Origin: an uncultured Eubacteriales bacterium
Lineage (GTDB): Bacteria; Bacillota; Clostridia; Oscillospirales; CAG-272
DNA length: 11,873 bases
NCBI GenBank assembly: GCA_934371135.1
Contig: CAKRNO010000033.1
Location: 1 to 11,873 of the forward strand
Direction: 5' to 3'
This document shows, one piece after another, positions 1 through 6,370 of the stretch; position 1 is the stretch's first letter, and every line of letters starts with the position of its first letter. The position numbers were made by a program, and so were the translations under genes. The notes beneath the pieces are model-generated. The model searched no databases, was not told where the DNA came from, and worked only from the letters and a program-made list of their open reading frames with translations.

Positions 1-1
1 C

Positions 2-760
2 CTCGTCGAGATGGAGATCCGTGACCTCCTGAACGAGTACGACTTCCCGGGCGATGAAGTGCCGATCATCCGCGGTTCTGCCCGTGTTGCCCTCGAATCC
101 ACCAGCAAGGATCCGAACGCTCCCGAGTATGCTTGCATCAAGGAACTGATGGACGCTGTTGACAGCTACATTCCGACGCCTGCCCGTAACGACGATCTGC
201 CCTTCCTGATGCCTGTCGAGGACGTATTCTCCATCTCCGGCCGTGGTACTGTTGCTACCGGTCGTGTGGAGAGAGGTGTCGTTAAGATGAACGAGACCGT
301 TGAGATCGTTGGTCTCTCCGAGGAGAAGAAGAGCACCGTTGTCACCGGTATCGAAATGTTCCACAAGCTGCTTGATTCCGCAGAGGCAGGCGACAACGTC
401 GGTCTGCTCCTCCGTGGTATCCAGAAGAACGAGATCGAAAGAGGTCAGGTTCTCTGCAAGCCCGGCTCCATTCACCCGCACACCAAGTTCGTTGGCCAGG
501 TTTACGTTCTGACCGAGAAGGAAGGCGGCCGTCAAAAACCGTTCTTCGCCGGCTACAGACCGCAGTTCTACTTCAGAACGACCGACGTTACCGGTGTCAT
601 CAGCCTGCCGGAAGGTGTTGAGATGTGCCGCCCTGGCGACCATGTCAACATGACCGTCGAGCTCATCACGCCTATCGCAATCGAGACCGGTCTGCGTTTC
701 GCTATCCGTGAGGGTGGCAGAACCGTTGGTTCCGGCGTCGTTTCCGAGATCATCGCGTAA
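2..760 (+). CDS. tuf: Elongation factor Tu, C-terminal part (5' end outside window)
   Basis: EF-Tu delivers aminoacyl-tRNA to the ribosomal A site as a GTP complex in the cytoplasm. The reading frame is already open at base 2, so the gene starts upstream and only about 252 residues are visible. The first residues (LVEMEIRDLLNEYDFPG) are the end of the GTPase domain; its nucleotide-binding motifs lie outside the window. Domain II follows (FLMPVEDVFSISGRGTVATG, then RVERGVVK), and domain III holds GYRPQFYFRTTDVTG and ends in GSGVVSEIIA, the normal EF-Tu C-terminus. One oddity is GGRQKPFF, where most bacterial EF-Tu proteins have GGRH followed by PFF. Codon use (many GTT, ACC, AGA, CTG) fits a highly expressed gene. 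A strong terminator begins 13 bases after the stop. The Met codon at base 11 is internal and is not the true start. Confidence 0.97.
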   Translation, partial: LVEMEIRDLLNEYDFPGDEVPIIRGSARVALESTSKDPNAPEYACIKELMDAVDSYIPTPARNDDLPFLMPVEDVFSISGRGTVATGRVERGVVKMNETVEIVGLSEEKKSTVVTGIEMFHKLLDSAEAGDNVGLLLRGIQKNEIERGQVLCKPGSIHPHTKFVGQVYVLTEKEGGRQKPFFAGYRPQFYFRTTDVTGVISLPEGVEMCRPGDHVNMTVELITPIAIETGLRFAIREGGRTVGSGVVSEIIA

Positions 761-773
761 GGTTTTACCCGTG

Positions 774-805
774 AGACGCACGCCCCCGGGCGTGCGTCTT
801 ACTTA
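774..805 (+). terminator. Intrinsic terminator of tuf
   Basis: A 12-base arm (774-785, AGACGCACGCCC) is exactly complementary to 788-799, with two bases between them, so the innermost pairs must open to form the loop. A moderately T-rich tail (TTACTTATTT) follows. It lies 13 bases after the EF-Tu stop codon and separates tuf from the riboflavin transporter unit. Confidence 0.85.
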
Positions 806-808
806 TTT

Positions 809-874
809 GTCAGCCCCGGTGCCAGACGGTTGCCCCCTGTGTGTGGTACCTTGCGGGATTATCCCGGGGCAGAC
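809..874. other. Long-range imperfect inverted repeat upstream of the riboswitch
   Basis: GTCAGCCCCGG (809-819) can pair with CCGGGGCAGAC (864-874), giving 10 of 11 pairs with one A-A mismatch across 44 bases. No T-tract follows, so it is not a standard terminator. It sits between the tuf terminator and the -10-like box before the riboswitch. Its function is unknown; it may be a decayed element or a regulatory or nucleoid-protein site. Confidence 0.4.
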
Positions 875-887
875 AAAACAAACAGAA

Positions 888-893
888 TATAAT
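888..893 (+). promoter_or_regulatory. Candidate -10 box for the ribU transcript
   Basis: TATAAT matches the sigma-A -10 consensus exactly and lies 5 bases before the FMN aptamer. No convincing -35 hexamer is found 16-18 bases upstream (CGGGGC-like sequence there). Its placement would start the transcript at the beginning of riboswitch stem P1, so the promoter would need an activator or tolerate a poor -35. Confidence 0.45.
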
Positions 894-897
894 AAAA

Positions 898-1018
898 TTA
901 TCTTGGGGTTTGGTGTAATTCCATACCGGCGGTGATGCCCTTTTGGGACGAGTCCGCGAGCGAGAGCCGATGAGGTGCGATCCCTCAACCGACGGTACAG
1001 TCCGGATGAAAAAGATAA
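898..1018 (+). ncRNA. FMN riboswitch (RFN element)
   Basis: The conserved RFN blocks appear in order: GGTGTAATTCCATACCGGCGG near 911-932, AGTCCGCGAGCGAGAGCC near 951-968, and AACCGACGGTACAGTCCGG followed by ATGAAAAAG near 987-1014. Closing stem P1 is seven perfect pairs, TTATCTT (898-904) with AAGATAA (1012-1018). In this RNA family the aptamer binds flavin mononucleotide and shuts off riboflavin synthesis or uptake genes. The gene downstream is a riboflavin transporter S-component, so sequence and context agree. The switch should reduce ribU expression when FMN is plentiful. Confidence 0.95.
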
Positions 1019-1024
1019 GCAAAA

Positions 1025-1109
1025 CCCCGCCATGACGGCGGCGGTCACCTTTTTCCGTGATCGTCACCCGTACGGTGGGCTTTTTGTTTTTCGGGAGTAC
1101 CCGCTCCCG
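1025..1109 (+). promoter_or_regulatory. Expression platform of the FMN riboswitch (candidate terminator and RBS-proximal hairpin)
   Basis: Three small hairpins lie between the aptamer and ribU. CCGCC (1027-1031) pairs with GGCGG (1037-1041). CACC (1065-1068) pairs with GGTG (1074-1077) and is followed by GCTTTTTGTTTTTC, a good T-tract after a short stem. CGGGAG (1092-1097) pairs with CTCCCG (1104-1109), directly before the purine-rich ribosome binding site. The T-tract suggests transcription termination, but the stem is only 4-5 pairs, so control by ribosome-site masking cannot be excluded. Which helix competes with P1 is not clear by eye. Confidence 0.55.
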
Positions 1110-1121
1110 GGAAAGGCTAAC

Positions 1122-1973
1122 ATGGTACAGATTTCCGGATCGCAGGTTCGTTTGCGGCGCCTTTTGGTGGCGGCGTTGTTTGTTGCCCTGGCGTATGTTT
1201 CCCGTTTCGTCTTCCACTTCAATGTGGCATTTCTGACCTTTGAATGTAAGGACGCTCTGATCGCTGTCGGCGGAATGTTTCTCGGGCCTTTATGGGCACT
1301 GGGGATGTCTCTCGCCACGGCGCTCATTGAGTTCGTCACCATCAGTGACACCGGCTGGTACGGGCTGGTGATGAATTTCTGCGCTGCCGCCGCATTTTCG
1401 TGTGTGGCTTCGCTCGTCTATCGTTATCGCCGCACGCTCGGAGGGGCGATCGGGGGGCTCGTCGCCGGCGTCGCCGCGCTGGTTGCCGTGATGCTGCCGC
1501 TCAATCTCCTGGTGACCCCCGCCTATATGGGCGTGGCTGTCTCGAAGGTAGTCGCGCTGCTGCCGAAGCTGCTCCTGCCGTTCAATCTGCTGAAGGGCGT
1601 CATGAATATGGCGGTTGTCCTGCTCCTCTATAAGCCCCTGACGCGCGCGCTGCGCGCTGCGCATCTTGCGGAGCAGGTAGGGGTGCCCGGCACCGTCGTT
1701 ACCGTCGCTCCCGATGCAGATGCGGATAGCAGTGAACCGCCCCCGGCCATCCCGGAGGGGTATATCGGCGGCATGACCGGAGGGGATGGTTCTGCCGTAT
1801 CTCCGGTATCTTCCGATAACGGGAACGCTCCGGCGGCTGTGAACGTGCCCGCTACGCCTGTGAAACGGTGGTGGAAGCGTTGGCTCGCCCCGCTCCTCGG
1901 GGTCACGCTGCTCCTCGTCTCGCTCCTGGTATTCTTCCTGGCGCTGCACGGAAAGGTGACGGTCGGGAAGTAG
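1122..1973 (+). CDS. ribU: RibU-like riboflavin ECF transporter S-component with extra C-terminal membrane helix
   Basis: Predicted substrate-binding membrane subunit of an energy-coupling factor transporter importing riboflavin; EcfA, EcfA' and EcfT would be encoded elsewhere. The FMN riboswitch upstream is the strongest support. The start at 1122 follows GGGAAAGG at a suitable distance; in-frame ATGs at 975 and 1032 lie inside the riboswitch and platform. The 283-residue product has hydrophobic segments near 13-33, 45-70, 80-100, 107-127 and 148-171. It carries FECKDALIAVGGMFLGPLWA (40-59), resembling the S-component signature near the second helix, and a WYGLVMNF segment. RibU proteins are usually around 190 residues. 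Here a Pro/Ala/Gly/Ser/Asp-rich linker (about 180-248) and a Trp/Lys/Arg-preceded final helix (about 254-275) follow, with a short basic tail. What this extension does is unknown. Confidence 0.85.
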   Translation: MVQISGSQVRLRRLLVAALFVALAYVSRFVFHFNVAFLTFECKDALIAVGGMFLGPLWALGMSLATALIEFVTISDTGWYGLVMNFCAAAAFSCVASLVYRYRRTLGGAIGGLVAGVAALVAVMLPLNLLVTPAYMGVAVSKVVALLPKLLLPFNLLKGVMNMAVVLLLYKPLTRALRAAHLAEQVGVPGTVVTVAPDADADSSEPPPAIPEGYIGGMTGGDGSAVSPVSSDNGNAPAAVNVPATPVKRWWKRWLAPLLGVTLLLVSLLVFFLALHGKVTVGK

Positions 1974-2006
1974 ATCCGAACGGAACGGTAAAAAGAAATC
2001 CAAAGT

Positions 2007-2046
2007 CCGCGCGGAGCCGTATTTTTCGGCTCCGCGCGGTGTTTTT
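2007..2046 (+). terminator. Intrinsic terminator of ribU
   Basis: Perfect 13-bp GC-rich stem: 2007-2019 (CCGCGCGGAGCCG) pairs with 2027-2039 around loop TATTTTT, followed by TGTTTTT. It lies 33 bases after the ribU stop codon. Confidence 0.95.
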
Positions 2047-2130
2047 ATCGATTGCGTCGCCTGTGGGGGTGTCTCCGGTAGCCGGGTCGGTACAGAGTGG
2101 ACAAAAGCCATCTGTGTCCGTCGCTCCGCC

Positions 2131-2159
2131 TTGACAGCAGGCGGGTGCAGGACTATAAT
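2131..2159 (+). promoter_or_regulatory. Consensus sigma-A promoter of pncC
   Basis: TTGACA (2131-2136) and TATAAT (2154-2159) are both perfect consensus hexamers separated by the optimal 17 bases. Transcription would start near 2166, giving a leader of about 20 bases that contains GGAGG (2176-2180) eight bases before the pncC start. Confidence 0.9.
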
Positions 2160-2188
2160 GGAGGCAAAGAACGACGGAGGCACACACA

Positions 2189-2683
2189 ATGATCGTTACG
2201 CGTAAGGATGACGCCATACAGGTGGTGCGGATGCTCATGGAGCGGGGGTGGCACATTGCCTTCGCGGAGTCCTGCACGGCGGGGCTGTGCGCCGCACGGC
2301 TGGTGGACGTACCGGACGCGTCACGCGTCCTGGACGTGAGCTTCGTCACCTATGCGGAGAGCGCCAAGACAGAGTACCTTGCTGTTCCGCCGGAGACGAT
2401 CGCGCAATATGGGGTCGTGAGCGAGGAGGTCGCCGCCGCCATGGCGCGCGGCTGCGCCGCGCGTGTGGGGTGCGAGGTCGCCGTCGGTGTGACGGGTTTT
2501 GCCGGACCCTCCGGGGGGACGGACAAGGCGCCTGTCGGCACGGTCTGTTTCGGCTTTTCCGTTGGGGGAGCGGTCACGACTGTGACCCGGCACTTCGGCG
2601 CCATCGGGCGTGCCGAGGTGCGCGCCGCCGCGACCGATTTCGTGTTCGCGTGGCTCCGTGATGCGCTGGATGAGCTGCCATAA
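2189..2683 (+). CDS. pncC: Nicotinamide-nucleotide amidase (PncC / CinA C-terminal family)
   Basis: Members of this family hydrolyse nicotinamide mononucleotide to nicotinate mononucleotide and ammonia, returning NMN to the pyridine nucleotide cycle. The 164-residue length fits the stand-alone enzyme; the N-terminal molybdopterin-binding-like domain of full CinA is absent and nothing suggests truncation. Family motifs are AESCTAG (26-32) with likely catalytic Ser28, the Tyr55/Lys60 region, YGVVSEEVAAAMARG (74-88), GVTGFAGPSGG (100-110) and APVGTVCFGF (114-123). AESCTGG is more usual at the first motif, so the Ala at 31 is a mild variation. GGAGG eight bases upstream fixes the ATG at 2189. The gene appears to be a monocistronic unit with its own perfect promoter. 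No terminator is evident in the 142 bases before the next gene. Confidence 0.93.
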   Translation: MIVTRKDDAIQVVRMLMERGWHIAFAESCTAGLCAARLVDVPDASRVLDVSFVTYAESAKTEYLAVPPETIAQYGVVSEEVAAAMARGCAARVGCEVAVGVTGFAGPSGGTDKAPVGTVCFGFSVGGAVTTVTRHFGAIGRAEVRAAATDFVFAWLRDALDELP

Positions 2684-2825
2684 AGTACAGTGACGGTATT
2701 TAACGGTTTCCGAACATGAATTAAAGTTTCGTACAGCCGTTTTTTAACCGCAGGATGATGATAATATAAACACACTTTCATACATGAAGACTCATCAATG
2801 AATCAAAATTTGAAGGAGTAAAGAC
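2684..2825. other. AT-rich intergenic region before the acetyltransferase gene
   Basis: Base composition drops sharply from the GC-rich pncC gene. A possible -10 (TATAAA, 2765-2770) is present, but no good -35 is seen at the right distance. No terminator for pncC was found. AAGGAG (2813-2818) is the ribosome binding site of the downstream gene. Confidence 0.4.
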
Positions 2826-3362
2826 ATGGCTGCTATTATACAACTGCTTCCTCTTGAACAAGGTGATAGAGAACAGTTTATTTTGGACAATCAGGAAGCA
2901 TTTAACTATGGGGCCTTGGAGGAATTCGGCCTTCGCGATAATCACTTTGAGGAGGATAATCAGATTATCTCACGAGATACGATTGAACAATCCATCGACG
3001 GTGGCGAAGCCTATCGCATCGTACTCGATGGCAAAAAGGTTGGTGGTGTTGTTATTAAAATTGATGGGGAAAACGGAGATTTGGATCTTCTTTTCGTATC
3101 TCCTCTTGCGCACAGCAAGGGAATTGGACATGCTGCATGGTGCGAAGTGGAAAAGCTGCATCCGGAAGTAAAAGTGTGGGAAACGGTAACTCCTTATTTT
3201 GAGCAACGCAACATTCATTTTTATGTCAACAGGTGCGGATTTCATATTGTGGAGTTTTTCAACAAATATCACCCTGATCCGAATGACCCGGAAATGAGTG
3301 CCGAAGAACTTGATGGGCAGTTTTCGGATGGTATGTTCCGGTTTGAAAAGGTTATCCGGTAA
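2826..3362 (+). CDS. GNAT family N-acetyltransferase, probably acquired
   Basis: The 178-residue protein has the GCN5-related acetyltransferase layout, transferring an acetyl group from acetyl-CoA to an unknown amine. The beta-4/motif A region is about 84-108, DLDLLFVSPLAHSKGIGHAA, where SKGIG corresponds to the Q/R-x-x-G-x-G/A pyrophosphate loop; a His stands where Gln or Arg is usual. Motif B is near 129-145 (NIHFYVNRCGFHIVEFF), a typical alpha-4/beta-6 segment with Tyr and the N-x-x-GF pattern. The C-terminal 30 residues are acidic. The ATG is fixed by AAGGAG seven bases upstream. The gene and its flanks (about 2690-3520) are much more AT-rich than its neighbours and use AT-ending codons (ATT, GAT, AAA, TTT), which suggests recent transfer. 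The substrate cannot be told from sequence. Confidence 0.85.
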   Translation: MAAIIQLLPLEQGDREQFILDNQEAFNYGALEEFGLRDNHFEEDNQIISRDTIEQSIDGGEAYRIVLDGKKVGGVVIKIDGENGDLDLLFVSPLAHSKGIGHAAWCEVEKLHPEVKVWETVTPYFEQRNIHFYVNRCGFHIVEFFNKYHPDPNDPEMSAEELDGQFSDGMFRFEKVIR

Positions 3363-3426
3363 ATTACGGTTAATTGTGTTGCTAAAAAATATATTTCAAT
3401 CAGGGTGCACGATGTATCACAGAAAA

Positions 3427-3452
3427 GGCAGATCACCAAAAAGGAATCTGCC
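3427..3452. other. Small hairpin downstream of the acetyltransferase gene
   Basis: GGCAGAT (3427-3433) pairs perfectly with ATCTGCC (3446-3452) around a 12-base purine-rich loop. No T-tract follows. It may protect the mRNA 3' end before the terminator at 3468; the function is unproven. Confidence 0.4.
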
Positions 3453-3467
3453 AGTGGATATTTTCAG

Positions 3468-3512
3468 GTAAAATAAAGGGATAGCAGTTTCTTTGCTATC
3501 CCTTTATTTTAC
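3468..3512. terminator. Bidirectional terminator, 19-bp perfect inverted repeat
   Basis: 3468-3486 is the exact reverse complement of 3494-3512, with a 7-base loop GTTTCTT. The stem core GGGATAGCA/TGCTATCCC is flanked by A-rich sequence on the left and T-rich sequence on the right (TTTATTTTAC), so RNA from either strand ends with a hairpin and U-rich run. It separates the convergent GNAT gene and the end of the minus-strand rpmH-mnmE-RNHCP cluster. Confidence 0.93.
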
Positions 3513-3588
3513 TCTACAGAAGACACAATTTTGCTTGCAAAGCATCGTCGTATCCCTATCGGCATGTGTGGATGTCATGCCGCCCGCG

Positions 3589-3930
3589 TTACGGTTTCCA
3601 CCGGTATTCGCCGGCGGTGAGGGCGATGATGAGCGACATATCGTCGGGCTGGACCTTGGCGTCGGTGGCGGCTTTGTTGCGCGTCAGGGCGCCGCATTTC
3701 CGGCAGCGGTAGGAGAGGATGTAGCCGCGCTTCGGGTCCGGGTCTGCGCGGTAGGGGAGCATGAGTCCGCCGCAGGGGTTGGCTCTGTCACCCGGCATGA
3801 TATCGACGTGGAGCGAGGCGAGACAGCGGGGGCAATGGTTGCGGGAGGTATAGCCGAGGGGCTGTACCTCCAGCCCGCAGTGGCGGCAGACAAAGCCGTT
3901 ATCGTTCTTGGTAAAGCGTTTGTGTTCCAT
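3589..3930 (-). CDS. RNHCP-domain zinc-ribbon protein
   Basis: A 113-residue protein of the RNHCP family, named for the motif seen here at residues 30-34. It has three Cys pairs, C15/C18 (CRHC), C33/C36 (CPRC) and C76/C79 (CRKC), suited to binding one or two zinc ions, plus the family segments SLHVDIMPGDRANPCGG (39-55) and SYRCRKCG (73-80). No transmembrane segment or signal peptide is present, so it should be cytoplasmic. The family has no assigned biochemical function that I know of; zinc-ribbon architecture suggests nucleic-acid or protein contacts. The start is set by AAGGAG seven bases upstream. That site overlaps the mnmE stop codon, nine bases from the ATG, so it is probably translated by coupling to mnmE. 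It occupies the place where mnmG is commonly found. Confidence 0.88.
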   Translation of the reverse strand: MEHKRFTKNDNGFVCRHCGLEVQPLGYTSRNHCPRCLASLHVDIMPGDRANPCGGLMLPYRADPDPKRGYILSYRCRKCGALTRNKAATDAKVQPDDMSLIIALTAGEYRWKP

Positions 3931-3939
3931 GCCGTCTCC

Positions 3940-5319
3940 TTACTTACCGATGCAGAAATGGGAGAAGATGCTGTCAATGATCTCCTCCGAGACAGCTCTG
4001 CCGTCCGCTTCGGAGAGACACCCGAGCGCCCGCTCCGCTTCCGAGCAGGCGACCTCGGCGGGGATGCCTGCGGCGACAGCCTCCGCTGTACTGACGAGCA
4101 ATTCCCGCGCGCGGGAGAGAGCGCCGAATTGGCGCGCATCCGACAGGATGGCATCCTCACCGATCTGTGGGGCGCCCTCTGCAAAGAGGGAGAGGAGGAG
4201 GTCTGTCAGCGGCTGTATATCGCCGTCCTTTGCCGAGAGGTGAACAATATGGGGGAAGCCCGCGGGGGCGTCAAAAGCGGGGGCGCCGGGACGGTCGCAT
4301 TTGTTGAGACACAGCACGACCGTGCCGGGATGGGAGCGTAAGGTGTCGAGCAGTGCTTCGTCTTCATCCGTCAGCGGCTCTGACGCGTCGAGGACGGCGA
4401 GCACGAGCTCCGCCCCGCCGAGAGCCTCACGCGTGCGCCGGACGCCGATCCGCTCCACCGTGTCATCGGTTTCGCGGAGCCCTGCGGTGTCCGTCAGACG
4501 GAGAGTGAGATCCCCGAGCGAGACGGTCCGCTCGAGCAGATCGCGTGTCGTGCCGGGGACATCGGTGACGATCGCGGCATCCTCGCGGCAGAGCAGGTTA
4601 TAGAGAGAGGATTTCCCGACGTTCGGGCGGCCGCAGAGCACGGTCGGGATCCCGATGCGGATGCTGTGCCCGGTTTTGTAGGTGGCGAGGAGCGCGGAGA
4701 GCTCCGCCGAGAGGGCGTTCAGCCCCTCGAGGAGCTCGGCATCCGAAAGGTCTGCGAGGTCCTCCTCCGGATAATCGATCGTCGCGTACAGAGAGGCGAT
4801 GAGGGTGACGAGCCGCTCATGGATGGCGTCGAGCGCCGCTGCGAGCCGCGTGCGGCTTTCCCGTGCGGCGAGGCGCATCTGCCCCCGGGAGGTAGCTTCC
4901 AGGAGCTGACCGATGGCGTCTGCCTCGGTGAGGGTCAGCGCTCCGTTCAGGTAGGCGCGGCGGGTGAACTCGCCGGCGGTCGCGGGGACTGCCCCCGCGG
5001 CATACAACCCTTCAAGCACCGTGTGGGAGACGAGAACGCCGCCGTGACAGGTAAATTCCACGGTGTCCTCACCGGTGTAGGAATGCGGGGCGGGGAAGCG
5101 GAACGCCAGCCCGTCATCAACGCTCTCTCCGCGGGAGAGAAAGTCCCCGCGCACCGCGGTGCGCGGCGCACGCGCCGAGAGCGGCGCCGTTCCGACCGCC
5201 GGGCGGAAGCACCGGTCCGCGATCGCGAACGCCTCGGCTCCGGACACGCGGATAAGGGCAACCCCACCCTTGCCGGGTGGGGTCGATATGGCGGCGATGG
5301 TGGCGGTCAGGTCACGCAT
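3940..5319 (-). CDS. mnmE: tRNA uridine-5-carboxymethylaminomethyl modification GTPase MnmE
   Basis: MnmE works with MnmG to modify U34 of certain tRNAs using a folate one-carbon donor, with GTP hydrolysis controlling the complex. From the ATG at 5319 the product has 459 residues. The N-terminal folate-binding domain begins TIAAISTPPGKGGVALIRVSG (about 6-27). The central G domain has G1 GRPNVGKS (230-237), GTTRD (256-260), DTAG (277-280), NKCD (339-342) and SAK (362-364). The C-terminal CIGK (456-459) is the family's C-(I/L/V)-GK ending with its catalytically important Cys. A TTG codon at 5349 would add ten residues, but alignment to the usual N-terminus favours the ATG. That ATG overlaps the end of khpB by eight bases (ATGCGTGA), and no clear Shine-Dalgarno precedes it, so translational coupling is likely. 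mnmG is not in the window. Confidence 0.96.
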   Translation of the reverse strand: MRDLTATIAAISTPPGKGGVALIRVSGAEAFAIADRCFRPAVGTAPLSARAPRTAVRGDFLSRGESVDDGLAFRFPAPHSYTGEDTVEFTCHGGVLVSHTVLEGLYAAGAVPATAGEFTRRAYLNGALTLTEADAIGQLLEATSRGQMRLAARESRTRLAAALDAIHERLVTLIASLYATIDYPEEDLADLSDAELLEGLNALSAELSALLATYKTGHSIRIGIPTVLCGRPNVGKSSLYNLLCREDAAIVTDVPGTTRDLLERTVSLGDLTLRLTDTAGLRETDDTVERIGVRRTREALGGAELVLAVLDASEPLTDEDEALLDTLRSHPGTVVLCLNKCDRPGAPAFDAPAGFPHIVHLSAKDGDIQPLTDLLLSLFAEGAPQIGEDAILSDARQFGALSRARELLVSTAEAVAAGIPAEVACSEAERALGCLSEADGRAVSEEIIDSIFSHFCIGK

Positions 5320-6349
5320 CGTCGGTTTCGTCAGCGGGGGCGGTCTCAACGACCGTTTCCGTCTCGGTGAGGGTCACCTCGGTCTCCTCTGGCACGGTCT
5401 CCCCGACGGCTTCGGTCAGGACGGCGGTCTCCTCCGTCCCGTCTGCGTCGGTCTGTTCTGCCGGTGCCTTTGTCCTCGGCTTCGGCTCGCCCCTGCGCTT
5501 GCCGCTCCGGCTCTGCGCCCCCTCGGGGTAGATCACCACACGACGGCTGGAATCCGAGCCGATAGACTGCGTGGTAACGCCCTCGATGGACTGCACCTCG
5601 GAGTGGATGATGCGTCTTTCGTAGGGGGTCATGGGCTCCAGCGTCACCTTCGTGCCGCGGGCGATCGCCTTGTTTGCCATGCGGCGGGCGAGACGACGCA
5701 GGGTCTGCTCGCGCTTTGCGCGGTAGCCCTCGATGTCGATGGTCACGCGGCTGCGGTCGCGCTCGCCGTTCGCGTCCTTCTGGGAGGAGGCGAGGTTAGC
5801 GAGGTACTGCAGAGCGTCGAGCGTGTCGCCGTGATGCCCGATGAGCAGGGAGGCGTTCTCGCCCTTGATGCTGACGCGGCGGGTGCCGTCATCGCAGCGG
5901 AGCAGCTCGGTTTCGACATCGGTGAGCCCGAGGTCGGATACCAGCGTATTGACAAAGTCGAAAGCGCGGTCATCGCCCGGCTTTGCGTCAATGCGTTCGA
6001 AATGGAGGTCTTCCTCCGGCACGGCGGCGGGCTTCTCCGGCGCCGCTTTCGGTGCTTTTGCCGCCTTGGGGGCGCGCGCTTCGTCGCGACGTGCGGACCT
6101 CTCGCGCTTCGGCGCAGCGGGCTTTTCCTCACGCGGGCGACGCACCTCGCGGCGGGGCTCCGCGTCCGGGACCTCCATGCTCGCCTTTACCTTGGCGGGC
6201 TTGACACCGATGATCCCGAAGATCCCTCGGGAGCCGAGGTCGATCGTTTCAAAAGTGACATCATCAAGTTCTCCGGCGCCGAGGGCGAGGCGGGCGTTCT
6301 GCTGCGCCTCTGCCAGGTCTTTACCGGATGCAGTTACTTCTTTTCTCAA
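5312..6349 (-). CDS. khpB: RNA-binding protein KhpB (Jag / SpoIIIJ-associated)
   Basis: KhpB/Jag is a cytoplasmic RNA-binding protein encoded beside yidC in Firmicutes and linked, in species where it was studied, to cell elongation and small-RNA regulation. The 345-residue product has a Jag-N domain at 1-55 (KEVTASGKDL, then GSRGIFGIIG), a basic Ala/Pro/Lys/Arg-rich linker (60-115) and a KH domain with LLIGHHGDTLDALQYLANL (168-186), whose GxxG loop is GHHG. An R3H domain (about 205-275) has RxxxH as R245-H249 in YERRIIHSEV. A Thr/Glu/Val-rich acidic tail (about 290-345) extends past the usual end of the family. The start is TTG (6349-6347), preceded by AAGAGG nine bases away. It lies 21 bases after yidC. 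Confidence 0.95.
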   Translation of the reverse strand: MRKEVTASGKDLAEAQQNARLALGAGELDDVTFETIDLGSRGIFGIIGVKPAKVKASMEVPDAEPRREVRRPREEKPAAPKRERSARRDEARAPKAAKAPKAAPEKPAAVPEEDLHFERIDAKPGDDRAFDFVNTLVSDLGLTDVETELLRCDDGTRRVSIKGENASLLIGHHGDTLDALQYLANLASSQKDANGERDRSRVTIDIEGYRAKREQTLRRLARRMANKAIARGTKVTLEPMTPYERRIIHSEVQSIEGVTTQSIGSDSSRRVVIYPEGAQSRSGKRRGEPKPRTKAPAEQTDADGTEETAVLTEAVGETVPEETEVTLTETETVVETAPADETDDA

Positions 6350-6370
6350 AATCGTTATCCTCTTTATTGA

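Noticed and set aside
975..1121. Longer ribU reading frame beginning at ATG 975 or 1032
   Set aside because: Both ATGs lie inside the FMN aptamer or its expression platform, and translation there would disrupt the switch. ATG 1122 has a ribosome site and starts the family-like N-terminus.
5320..5349. mnmE start at TTG 5349
   Set aside because: The ten extra residues do not resemble MnmE N-termini, and the ATG at 5319 gives the normal start with an eight-base overlap with khpB.
3493..6370. Long plus-strand open frames opposite RNHCP, mnmE and khpB
   Set aside because: They are mirror frames of GC-rich genes, lack domain signatures and ribosome sites, and overlap genes with clear family motifs.
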